DNA of 7,183 nt from SIG575 sp045643165 (GTDB lineage Bacteria; Bacillota; Clostridia; Oscillospirales; Acutalibacteraceae). Shown here in pieces: positions 1 through 6,061 of this stretch. The first letter of the stretch is position 1. Each line of letters begins with the position of its first letter. The notes under the pieces are model-generated. The model was given only the letters and a program-made list of their open reading frames with translations, made no database searches and was not told the origin of the DNA. The translations under genes were made by a program, and so were the position numbers. The stretch is taken from contig JAZUKF010000155.1 of assembly GCA_045643165.1 (NCBI GenBank), forward strand, positions 1-7,183, read 5' to 3'.

Positions 1-114
1 TTTATCAGAAGAACATTTTTCACAAAATCTTTCATTTAAACATATTATTTCACTGCAAAGATAACATCTTTCGGGGAAAAATAAAGTTCTTACACATCTT
101 ACCAATAAACGCAT
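1..114 (-). CDS. comF: ComF-family protein, N-terminal fragment (cut by window edge)
   Basis: This is the first 38 codons of a minus-strand gene that runs off the left edge; it starts with ATG at 114-112 and has no stop inside the window. The translation begins MRLLVRCVRTLFFPERCYLC and continues with a second cysteine pair. C17-x2-C20 and C31-x2-C34 form the N-terminal zinc-finger pair typical of ComF, and the 'FPERCYLC' stretch is characteristic. The phosphoribosyltransferase domain that would follow lies outside the window. In naturally competent bacteria ComF is a cytoplasmic protein needed for DNA uptake and transformation; in Clostridia the gene is common but its role is less tested. It begins 4 nt after the recD2 stop codon, so it is surely co-transcribed. 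A GGAAG in the last recD2 codons is the likely, somewhat distant, ribosome binding site. Identification rests on the short N-terminus plus the recD2 neighbour. Confidence 0.82.
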   Translation of the reverse strand, partial: MRLLVRCVRTLFFPERCYLCSEIICLNERFCEKCSSDK

Positions 115-118
115 TTTT

Positions 119-2317
119 TTATTCATCTTCCAACATCATCCTTAATGCAGAAAAGCGTTTTGATTTTTTGTCATTTTTTATCATTTCATCCATTTGATTT
201 CGGCTTCCTACAATGACGATATGCTTTTTCGCCCTTGTTACTGCTGTATAGAACAGATTTCTGTAACAAAGTTGAGGAGGAATACCAACCATCGGAATGA
301 TGACTGCGTTGAATTCGTTACCTTGACTTTTATGAACGGTAACGGCATAGGCATGTTCAATCTCCGAAGCACTGTCTATGGGAACATTTGCTTCCTTGCC
401 GTCGTAATCAATATTCAGCATACTTGTTGAAGTGTTGATTTTTTTAAGTATTCCTATATCTCCGTTGAAAACACCTTTTCCGCTTTCACCGTTTTTTGTC
501 CAGCAAATATCATAATTATTTTTTATCTGCATAACCTTATCACCCTCACGGAAAATACGTCCCTGGAGGGTTATTTCTTTTTTATCTTTTGACGGAGGAT
601 TTATTTTTGCCTGCAAAAGTCTGTTTAAATTTACGGTTCCCGCTTCTCCTTTTCGGGATGGACAAAGAATTTGAATATCATCAAGAGGTTTGTATTTATA
701 TGCTTTAGGCAGTCTGCTTAAATATAAATCGCTGACAGTCTGGACGGCGGAAATTGCGGAAGGTCTCGGAATAAAAAAGAAATCGTTGTCTTTTATATTT
801 GTTTCAATGGTTTCACCTTTTACAATTTTGTGGGCATTCATAACAATAAGACTTTCACGGGCCTGACGGAATATTTCAGTCAATTCCACCGTGGGCAGAA
901 GTCCGGAATCTATCATATCATGCAGAACATTTCCCGCACCTACCGGAGGAAGCTGATTTGAGTCTCCCACCATGATAAGTCTGCATCCTAACGGTAATGC
1001 ATCAAGTAAAGCGGAAAACAATGTTATATCCACCATGGACAATTCATCAACAATTACCGCTTGTGCTGAAAGAGGGTTCCTCATATTACGTGCAAAACTT
1101 TGTCTGTCATCGCTGTCCCATTCAACTTCAAGAAGTCGGTGAATTGTTTTCGCTTCTTTTCCCGTAACCTCAGACATACGTTTTGCGGCTCTGCCTGTGG
1201 GGGCACAAAGTTGAACATTAAGTCCCTGCTTTTCGTATATTTTTAAAATTCCGTTTAGCGTTGTTGTCTTTCCGGTTCCGGGACCGCCGGTTAAAATCAA
1301 AATACCTTTTTCAACCGCAGATACAATGGCTTCACGCTGTTTCTTTTCGTAAACGATATTATTTTCCGTTTCGATTTTCAGTATATCTTCCAGCAATGTT
1401 TTTCTGCCTGCCGGAGGGAATTGAAGAAGAAGTTTTAATCTTTTTGCCGCTTTTTTCTCAGCATTATATATATGCGGTAAAAATAAATATTCACACTCAT
1501 TACCGTTGTAGGAAATAATTTCCCTCGTCTGTATCAACTCTTCGAGAGCGTTTTCCGTTTGTTCCGTACCGCATTCCAGAAGCATATTCGCAGGCTCGAA
1601 AATTTTGTCCCTCGGAATACATGTATGACCGTTATAAAGATTGTGCTTTATTATATAAACTATTCCCGCTTTTATACGGTAAGTGTTATTCGGTTTTTCC
1701 GCAAGTGCATCGGCGATCGCATCGGCACGTTCAAATCCGATACCGATACCTTCGTTACATAAGATGTAGGGATTTTTTTCAATGAGTGCCACAACATTGT
1801 TGCCGAAGCACTTAAATGCATTGATACATTCTGCGGGAGACATTCCGTATTTCTCGAGAGAAATCATAATTTCCCTTATGGCAAACTGGTCTTTGAAAGA
1901 TTTTGAAATGCTTTCTGCTTTTTTAGGAGAAATTCCTTTGATTGTTGCAAGACGCTCCGGCTGATTTTCAAGAACGTCAAAAGAGTTTTCACCGAAAGCA
2001 TCAATTATCTTTGCCGCCGTTGAAGGCCCTATACCCTTTACCGCTCCCGAAGAAAGATATTTCATCAGGTCTGATGTTGATTTCGGCATACTTCTTTCAC
2101 AAAGGTTTATTTTAAACTGTCTGCCGAAGGAGGGGTGATGGTCAAAATGACCGGAAAGGCGAAGATTTTCACCCACATCTATCATGGGAAGAATTCCTAC
2201 GGCACATATAAGTTCTCCGTCGCAATTAAGCGAAAGCACGGAAAATCCGTTATCATCATTGCGAAAGGTGATACTTTCAACAACGCCTGTGAGTTGAATA
2301 TTATCACGTTCATCCAT
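119..2317 (-). CDS. recD2: RecD2-type superfamily 1B 5'-3' DNA helicase
   Basis: ATP-dependent DNA helicase of the RecD2 (RecD/TraA) family, which acts without RecB and RecC in DNA repair and replication-fork maintenance. Numbered from the chosen start (732 aa, a usual length), it has an N-terminal OB-like region (about 5-75), helix-hairpin-helix repeats (about 91-109 and 123-141) and a motor domain. Visible helicase motifs are Walker A GGPGTGKT (344-351), motif II VDELSMVD with D424/E425, motif III GDSNQLPPVG (451-460), motif IV around R484, motif V VTVHKSQGNEF (659-669) and motif VI YTAVTRAK (690-697). All look intact. The ATG at 2317 is preferred because AAGGGAG (2329-2335) lies 11 nt upstream. 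An in-frame ATG at 2350 lacks a ribosome binding site and sits almost at the predicted transcription start. The gene leads an operon with comF. Confidence 0.96.
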   Translation of the reverse strand: MDERDNIQLTGVVESITFRNDDNGFSVLSLNCDGELICAVGILPMIDVGENLRLSGHFDHHPSFGRQFKINLCERSMPKSTSDLMKYLSSGAVKGIGPSTAAKIIDAFGENSFDVLENQPERLATIKGISPKKAESISKSFKDQFAIREIMISLEKYGMSPAECINAFKCFGNNVVALIEKNPYILCNEGIGIGFERADAIADALAEKPNNTYRIKAGIVYIIKHNLYNGHTCIPRDKIFEPANMLLECGTEQTENALEELIQTREIISYNGNECEYLFLPHIYNAEKKAAKRLKLLLQFPPAGRKTLLEDILKIETENNIVYEKKQREAIVSAVEKGILILTGGPGTGKTTTLNGILKIYEKQGLNVQLCAPTGRAAKRMSEVTGKEAKTIHRLLEVEWDSDDRQSFARNMRNPLSAQAVIVDELSMVDITLFSALLDALPLGCRLIMVGDSNQLPPVGAGNVLHDMIDSGLLPTVELTEIFRQARESLIVMNAHKIVKGETIETNIKDNDFFFIPRPSAISAVQTVSDLYLSRLPKAYKYKPLDDIQILCPSRKGEAGTVNLNRLLQAKINPPSKDKKEITLQGRIFREGDKVMQIKNNYDICWTKNGESGKGVFNGDIGILKKINTSTSMLNIDYDGKEANVPIDSASEIEHAYAVTVHKSQGNEFNAVIIPMVGIPPQLCYRNLFYTAVTRAKKHIVIVGSRNQMDEMIKNDKKSKRFSALRMMLEDE

Positions 2318-2359
2318 AGGAAAATCCACTCCCTTCATATAACATTTCATCGGAATATA

Positions 2360-2388
2360 ATAATAGTATATTTTGTAAAAAAAATCAA
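2360..2388 (-). promoter_or_regulatory. Predicted vegetative promoter of recD2-comF
   Basis: On the minus strand, TTGATT (2388-2383) and TATTAT (2365-2360) are separated by 17 bp, matching the housekeeping sigma consensus at 4/6 and 5/6 positions. Transcription would start near 2353, giving a leader of about 36 nt to the ATG at 2317. This placement argues against the upstream ATG at 2350 as the start codon. Confidence 0.6.
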
Positions 2389-2404
2389 GTGAGTTATGAT
2401 TTAT

Positions 2405-2442
2405 AAAAAAGCAGACTGATTTTATTTATCAGCCTGCTTTTT
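2405..2442 (-). terminator. Rho-independent terminator of the mgtC-like gene
   Basis: Immediately after the stop codon at 2444-2446, the minus strand has a hairpin: GCAG plus CTGAT pair with ATCAG plus CTGC across one A/C mismatch, with a 7-nt loop at 2421-2427. An A-run precedes it (plus-strand T's 2438-2442) and a U-run follows it (plus-strand A's 2405-2410). It separates this transcript from the recD2 promoter just downstream. Confidence 0.85.
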
Positions 2443-2443
2443 C

Positions 2444-3139
2444 TTATATTTCAAATGATTTTATATCCGGATTACTTTGCATTATTTCAACAACATTTTC
2501 AAAAGAAACATCACCGGGAATTCTGATTGAAGCTTTTATGTTAAGCGTGTTTGCTTCAGCATCTTTAGAAACTTTACAGTTTTGAATTACGGCATTACGT
2601 TCTTCAAGATGTTCTTTAAATTTCTTTACGGCTTCCGGGGAGTTAGCAACGGCAACTGAAATGTCGGTAACCGTACCGCCGTCAATATTTTTGAAAATTT
2701 TATGTAAAGCATACTGAAGAATGGTCATTATAATGGTTGCGGAAAAACCGATAAAATAAAGTCCGCTTCCAAATGAAAGACCTATTCCGGCAGTCGTCCA
2801 TATTCCTGCGGCTGTGGTAAGACCTTTAATGTTTGAGCCACGGACAAATATCACACCTGCACCTAAAAAACTGATACCGGAGATTATGTTTGATGCAACA
2901 CGGGATACGTCAATTCTGACATTCGGATTGTCAAGCGGAAGGTCGAGAAAACCGTATTTTGAAACAAGAACTACAAGTGCGGCACCGATTGCAACGATAA
3001 CATGGGTTCGTATTCCCGCATCTTTAAGTCTTCTGCTTCTTTCAAGTCCTACCGCACCTCCGCAAATGCCGGCACATAAGAGGCGGAGAAGCCATTCGAG
3101 TTGTTCAAATCCGAGAAGCGAGTCAAATAATTCTTTCAT
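2444..3139 (-). CDS. MgtC/SapB-family inner membrane protein
   Basis: Integral membrane protein of the MgtC/SapB family, 231 aa from the chosen start. The N-terminal half has about five hydrophobic segments (roughly 15-33, 44-62, 83-100, 106-126, 128-147). It carries the family blocks GGAVGLERSRRLKDAGIRTH (27-46) and SFLGAGVIF (90-98), followed by GLTTAAGIWTTAGIG (106-120). The C-terminal part (about 157-231) resembles the soluble ACT-like domain found in longer members. In Salmonella, MgtC modulates F1Fo ATP synthase and helps survival in low magnesium; it is not itself a magnesium transporter, and the role of clostridial homologues is unknown. The ATG at 3139 has AGGGGTG (3145-3151) just upstream. 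A longer GTG start at 3172 is unlikely because it lies inside a palindrome and lacks such a site. It appears to be transcribed alone, between its own promoter and its own terminator. Confidence 0.92.
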   Translation of the reverse strand: MKELFDSLLGFEQLEWLLRLLCAGICGGAVGLERSRRLKDAGIRTHVIVAIGAALVVLVSKYGFLDLPLDNPNVRIDVSRVASNIISGISFLGAGVIFVRGSNIKGLTTAAGIWTTAGIGLSFGSGLYFIGFSATIIMTILQYALHKIFKNIDGGTVTDISVAVANSPEAVKKFKEHLEERNAVIQNCKVSKDAEANTLNIKASIRIPGDVSFENVVEIMQSNPDIKSFEI

Positions 3140-3164
3140 ATAAACACCCCTAAAAAACAATTTT

Positions 3165-3190
3165 CTTTGCACACATAATTGTATGCAAAG
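3165..3190 (-). promoter_or_regulatory. Palindrome at the 5' end of the mgtC-like transcript (operator or leader hairpin)
   Basis: The arms CTTTGCA and TGCAAAG, extended inward by ACA/TGT, form an imperfect 26-bp palindrome around a 4-nt centre. In the minus-strand RNA the single mismatch becomes a G-U pair, giving an 11-bp stem with a 4-nt loop. It starts about 6 nt after the predicted transcription start and ends 25 nt before the start codon. It could be a repressor operator overlapping the initial transcribed region or a 5' RNA hairpin. The U-run (plus-strand 3152-3157) comes several nt after the stem, so it is not a standard terminator. Confidence 0.5.
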
Positions 3191-3202
3191 AACACTGTAT
3201 AA

Positions 3203-3231
3203 ATTATAAAATAGAAAGATAAAAATGTCAA
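3203..3231 (-). promoter_or_regulatory. Exact-consensus vegetative promoter of the mgtC-like gene
   Basis: On the minus strand, TTGACA (3231-3226) and TATAAT (3208-3203) are separated by exactly 17 bp, a full match to the housekeeping sigma consensus. The predicted start of transcription is near 3196, giving a leader of about 57 nt. The promoter lies within the 34-63 bp after the cca stop codon, so the mgtC-like gene need not depend on cca transcription. Confidence 0.82.
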
Positions 3232-3265
3232 GAGTAATAAGAAAATTTATACACGGAATGATAAA

Positions 3266-4501
3266 TTATTTTTCCAAATTAAAATTATTTATCACAAATT
3301 GTATTATTTCATTCTTATCATTCTTAAGATTATCATCAATAATATTTTCTGCAATGCAGTTTAATATTTCTCTGATTTTTTTACCGGAAAACCCTAATGC
3401 GGAAATATCATTTCCGTCAACGGCTAAATCCGATAATGAAGAAATATATCCGCTTTTTTCTGTTTCATTTAATATTTCCATATATTTTTTAAGATGATTT
3501 TTTTCTTTATCCGAAGCGGTACATTTCCAAAATTCCGTAAATGATTTTATATTATCAATTCCGTGTTTAAAAATATGATGTTTTATCTTTTTCGGATATA
3601 AAAATAATTTATCATCTTTAAAGGATAATATTTTGCAAACCGTATTTATTGTATTATTGTCATAATGAAGTGAAGATAAAACTTCCTTTGATTTTATTTC
3701 GCTGTTTTCAATATCTTTCAGTATTAAAGAAAGACGTAATGCGGTATCATCTTTTGATAAAGAAAGTGATGTTACGGATTTATTCCACAATTTATCAGAA
3801 ACATTTTTTATTTCGGGAATGAAAACAGATATAACTTCCTTGTATTTTTTTAGAATTATTCCCGCATTTTTTCCTGATAATAGTTTGTTGAATTCCGCAG
3901 AAATTCTTTCCACAGCAATATTTTTAAGTAACACGGCATTTTCGAGAATGCTTTTTGATGTATTCTCCTCTATATCAAAGCATAAAACTGAGGCAAATCT
4001 AATTCCTCGCATTATCCTTAAAGCATCTTCGTTAAATCTTTTATCCGGTTCACCGACACAACGGATGATTTTATTATGTAAATCATCAATGCCGTTAAAT
4101 TTATCAATGATCCCGGATGAGGGTGAGTATGCCAAGGCATTTACGGTAAAATCTCTTCGTGATAAATCGTTTTCTATGCTTCTTGAGAATGAAACTTTAT
4201 CGGGATGACGGTTATCGCTGTAAAGTCCGTCAACACGGAAAGTGGTAATTTCAACATTGTTTCTGTCAATGATTACAGTAACCGTACCGTGCTTTATGCC
4301 GATATCAAGGGTTTTACAGTTTTTGAAAACATTAAGTGTTTCTTCCGGTAACGCTGAGGTGGTAACGTCCCAATCATAAGGAGTTTTACCCATAAGCGTA
4401 TCACGAATACATCCGCCTACGGCATAAGCTTCAAAGCCGTTTTCGTTAAGCATAGAAATGGCTTTTGAAATGTATTCCGGCATATTTATTTTTGCATCCA
4501 T
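3266..4501 (-). CDS. cca: CCA-adding tRNA nucleotidyltransferase (class II)
   Basis: Adds or repairs the 3'-terminal CCA of tRNAs using CTP and ATP, in the cytoplasm. The protein has 411 aa, a usual length. The nucleotidyltransferase head is intact: GGCIRD (29-34), the catalytic D43-x-D45 in PYDWDVTT, RRDFTVNA (115-122) and EDALR (158-162). The last is the EDxxR nucleotide-selecting motif of class II CCA enzymes and argues against plain poly(A) polymerase. A helical body follows, ending in a tail (about 361-405) like that of other Firmicutes enzymes. Where many clostridial homologues carry an HD phosphohydrolase motif (HDIGKP-like), this one reads LRLSLILKDIENS (255-267), so no functional HD site is visible. 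ATG at 4501 is preceded by AAGGG at good spacing. The gene appears visibly richer in A/T codons (AAA, ATA, AAT) than recD2; this was not computed. No strong terminator follows, only a weak A/T hairpin around the stop. Confidence 0.95.
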   Translation of the reverse strand: MDAKINMPEYISKAISMLNENGFEAYAVGGCIRDTLMGKTPYDWDVTTSALPEETLNVFKNCKTLDIGIKHGTVTVIIDRNNVEITTFRVDGLYSDNRHPDKVSFSRSIENDLSRRDFTVNALAYSPSSGIIDKFNGIDDLHNKIIRCVGEPDKRFNEDALRIMRGIRFASVLCFDIEENTSKSILENAVLLKNIAVERISAEFNKLLSGKNAGIILKKYKEVISVFIPEIKNVSDKLWNKSVTSLSLSKDDTALRLSLILKDIENSEIKSKEVLSSLHYDNNTINTVCKILSFKDDKLFLYPKKIKHHIFKHGIDNIKSFTEFWKCTASDKEKNHLKKYMEILNETEKSGYISSLSDLAVDGNDISALGFSGKKIREILNCIAENIIDDNLKNDKNEIIQFVINNFNLEK

Positions 4502-4518
4502 AAAATCACCCTTTTCTA

Positions 4519-4547
4519 TTTACAATTTTACCACTCAATAGTATAAT
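4519..4547 (+). promoter_or_regulatory. Predicted promoter of the ArsC/Spx-like gene
   Basis: Plus-strand TTTACA (4519-4524) and TATAAT (4542-4547) are separated by 17 bp, matching the consensus at 5/6 and 6/6. Transcription would start near 4554, giving a leader of about 28 nt. A GGAG (4572-4575) is placed 7 nt before the ATG at 4583. The -35 abuts the cca -10 and the -10 abuts the cca -35. Confidence 0.72.
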
Positions 4548-4553
4548 TATCAA
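4525..4553 (-). promoter_or_regulatory. Predicted promoter of cca
   Basis: Minus-strand TTGATA (4553-4548) and TAAAAT (4530-4525) are 17 bp apart, each 5/6 to the consensus. Transcription would start near 4518, leaving a short leader of about 17 nt to the cca ATG at 4501. It shares its spacer DNA with the opposing promoter at 4519-4547. Confidence 0.65.
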
Positions 4554-4582
4554 TAGCAGATAATAAAGAACGGAGAAATATT

Positions 4583-4927
4583 ATGAACATTCAAATTTAC
4601 GGAAAAGCAAAATGCTTTGATACTAAAAAGGCGGAGAGATATTTTAAGGAAAGAAGAATAAAATATCAATTCATCGATATTTCAAAATATCCTATGAGCA
4701 GGGGAGAATACAATAACATCAAGCAGGCACTTAAAATGAATTTTAAAGATATGATTGATAAAAAATCAAAACTCTATTCCGATTTGTTTATTGAGTACCT
4801 TGCCAATGACGAAGATGCGGAAGAAAAACTTCTTGAAAATCAGGGACTGTTTTTAACACCGATTGTAAGAAATTCCAAACAGGCAACGATAGGGTACCAT
4901 CCGGAAATATGGAGCAAATGGGAATAA
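4583..4927 (+). CDS. ArsC/Spx-family thioredoxin-fold protein with a single cysteine
   Basis: Small cytoplasmic protein of 114 aa in the ArsC/Spx thioredoxin-fold family. The N-terminal strand-turn-helix reads IYGKAKCFDTKKAERYF (5-21), placing C11 where ArsC and Spx have their reactive cysteine. A mid-protein helical insert follows (about 40-85). The C-terminal LFLTPIVR (89-96) supplies the cis-proline (T92-P93) and a conserved arginine, and GYHPEIW (104-110) ends the fold. C11 is the only cysteine: the position of the second Spx CxxC cysteine is T14, so a Spx-type intramolecular disulfide switch is impossible. Possible roles are a glutathione- or thiol-linked reductase, an RNA polymerase-binding regulator, or an arsenate-reductase relative; the sequence does not decide. 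It has its own promoter, overlapping that of divergent cca, and ends before a strong terminator. Confidence 0.85.
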   Translation: MNIQIYGKAKCFDTKKAERYFKERRIKYQFIDISKYPMSRGEYNNIKQALKMNFKDMIDKKSKLYSDLFIEYLANDEDAEEKLLENQGLFLTPIVRNSKQATIGYHPEIWSKWE

Positions 4928-4951
4928 ACATTCGTATAAGTAAACTAAATT

Positions 4952-4997
4952 AAAAAAACGGTTGTAAAAGAAAGTTTTATCTTTTATAACCGTTTTT
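4952..4997. terminator. Bidirectional terminator between convergent genes
   Basis: A 14-bp stem (4958-4971 with 4980-4993; one G-T pair) encloses an 8-nt loop. It is flanked by an A-run at 4952-4957 and a T-run at 4994-4997. Read on the plus strand it ends the ArsC/Spx-like transcript 25 nt after its stop. Read on the minus strand, the A-run gives a U-tract, so it can also end the secreted-protein transcript coming from the right. Confidence 0.88.
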
Positions 4998-5044
4998 ATG
5001 ATTATTCAATTTAATTATAATATCATTTTGCTTTTCTGAATACG

Positions 5045-5064
5045 ACAGACTTTTTTCGGTCTGT
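5045..5064. repeat. Short inverted repeat after the secreted-protein gene
   Basis: ACAGAC (5045-5050) and GTCTGT (5059-5064) form a 6-bp stem with an 8-nt loop, 11 bp beyond the secreted-protein stop codon. On the plus strand T-rich sequence follows; on the minus strand there is no U-tract. It may be a weak auxiliary terminator or an RNA 3'-end structure. Confidence 0.35.
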
Positions 5065-5075
5065 TTTCATTTAGT

Positions 5076-5891
5076 TTATTGTGTTACTTTCTGTATCTGA
5101 TCAAGTAAGTATTCAATAAGAGCAACGGCTTCTTTGAAGTAGAAACCCCATCCGTCAAGAATTCCCCGAAGGATAGAATATACAAAATCATAGACTTTAT
5201 CAAAAACGGTTTTGGGTGTATCCTGAGATTCATTTTTTTCAATCTTTACCGTCTGATCAGCGGCGAAGCGAACAACCGTTGGTACGCTGCTTGATACTGC
5301 TGTTATCTGAATGGGATATGTACCTTCTTTGAAATCGGCTTTTGACATATAAATTTTGCCTTCGGAATCTGTAACGTAACTTATTGCGTTGCTTCCGGAA
5401 CCTAACTTAACAAAAGCGCCGACAATAGGTGCGGTCGTACCCGAAGAATTTACACCTTTAAAAACGAGAACACCGGTTGAAGAAAAATCCGTTGAATCAA
5501 TGACGGGATAAACGCAATCGGTTGTTCCGTTAAACAATACGATTTCACAGTTTTCATTTATTACAACAGAGTCAACCGCAGCTGTTTTGATTACACCGTT
5601 AACGGCATATTGCCATGATGAATTAGCAAGAGATACTTCATTTTGAACAGTATCAATTTCATTTGTGTCGGGAACATAAGTAACGGTAATGGCAGAATCA
5701 ATAATCTGTTTAACGGTTGAGCCGCCAGATACGGGAACATTTTTACCCCTAAGCTTTCCGGAACGCCCTTCAACACGAACTCTGACAGTAACCGTGTCGG
5801 CACCATTTACACTTACGCCGCCGAAAGCACCGAAAATGAAAAGAGTTGCTAAAAACAGACTGAGAATTTTTGCTAATTTTTTGTTAATCAT
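5076..5891 (-). CDS. Secreted protein with a DUF4430-like domain
   Basis: Predicted exported protein of 271 aa; its function is not known to me. Residues 1-30 form a signal peptide: lysines at 4, 5 and 8, hydrophobic core about 9-27, likely cleavage near VNG|AD (30/31). Residues about 32-122 resemble DUF4430, with the typical WQYAVNG motif (93-99) and a strand-rich pattern. DUF4430 is related to the C-terminal part of cobalamin-binding intrinsic factor and occurs in cell-surface proteins of Firmicutes. A second beta-rich segment (about 138-218), including PIVGAFVKLG and VTDSEGKIY, resembles carboxypeptidase-regulatory or SpaA-like Ig folds. The tail (226-271) is predicted helical and rich in aromatic and aliphatic residues. 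No LPxTG motif, lipobox or cell-wall-binding repeat is visible, so the anchor, if any, is unclear. The ATG at 5891 is supported by AGGAG 8 nt upstream. It is a single-gene unit. Confidence 0.8.
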   Translation of the reverse strand: MINKKLAKILSLFLATLFIFGAFGGVSVNGADTVTVRVRVEGRSGKLRGKNVPVSGGSTVKQIIDSAITVTYVPDTNEIDTVQNEVSLANSSWQYAVNGVIKTAAVDSVVINENCEIVLFNGTTDCVYPVIDSTDFSSTGVLVFKGVNSSGTTAPIVGAFVKLGSGSNAISYVTDSEGKIYMSKADFKEGTYPIQITAVSSSVPTVVRFAADQTVKIEKNESQDTPKTVFDKVYDFVYSILRGILDGWGFYFKEAVALIEYLLDQIQKVTQ

Positions 5892-5933
5892 AAAAACATC
5901 TCCTAAAATAGATTTGTGCTATATGTTAATATA

Positions 5934-5962
5934 ATTATATAATAGGATATATGTGTTGTCAA
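5934..5962 (-). promoter_or_regulatory. Exact-consensus promoter of the secreted-protein gene
   Basis: Minus-strand TTGACA (5962-5957) and TATAAT (5939-5934) are separated by 17 bp, a perfect match to the housekeeping consensus. Transcription would begin near 5927, giving a leader of about 36 nt that contains the AGGAG site at 5900-5904. This predicts strong expression unless a regulator intervenes. Confidence 0.82.
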
Positions 5963-6009
5963 TACAGAGTTTCTTAATCTTTATTATAAAAAAATAAAAA
6001 ATATAAAAC

Positions 6010-6044
6010 AAAATAAAGAAACGGACTGTCAAAATGACAGTCCG
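6010..6044 (-). terminator. Rho-independent terminator of the efp operon
   Basis: CGGACTGTCA and TGACAGTCCG (6022-6044) form a perfect 10-bp stem with a 3-nt loop. On the minus strand it is followed by a T-rich tract (plus-strand A's from 6021 down to 6010). It sits 17 bp after the stop codon of the CD1247-like gene and ends the efp operon. Confidence 0.88.
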
Positions 6045-6061
6045 AAAAAATTTTCTTTTAA

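Noticed and set aside
2318..2350. Longer RecD2 N-terminus starting at ATG 2350
   Set aside because: No Shine-Dalgarno site precedes it and it lies within about 3 nt of the predicted transcription start; the ATG at 2317 has AAGGGAG upstream and starts where the family homology begins.
3140..3172. Longer MgtC-like start at GTG 3172
   Set aside because: The codon lies inside the palindrome and the extra residues include the translated ribosome binding site of the better ATG at 3139.
3140..3200. Magnesium riboswitch (M-box or similar) in the mgtC-like leader
   Set aside because: The predicted leader is only about 57 nt and holds a single hairpin, too little for a known magnesium riboswitch.
3238..3268. 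Terminator for cca
   Set aside because: Only a short all-A/T stem around the stop codon with a weak T-rich tail is present; it is too weak to call, so some read-through into the mgtC-like gene is possible.
3819..4208. 129-codon plus-strand open frame inside cca, and similar frames inside recD2, mgtC-like and efp genes
   Set aside because: All are antisense or shifted-frame shadows of well-supported genes and show no recognisable domain or ribosome binding site.
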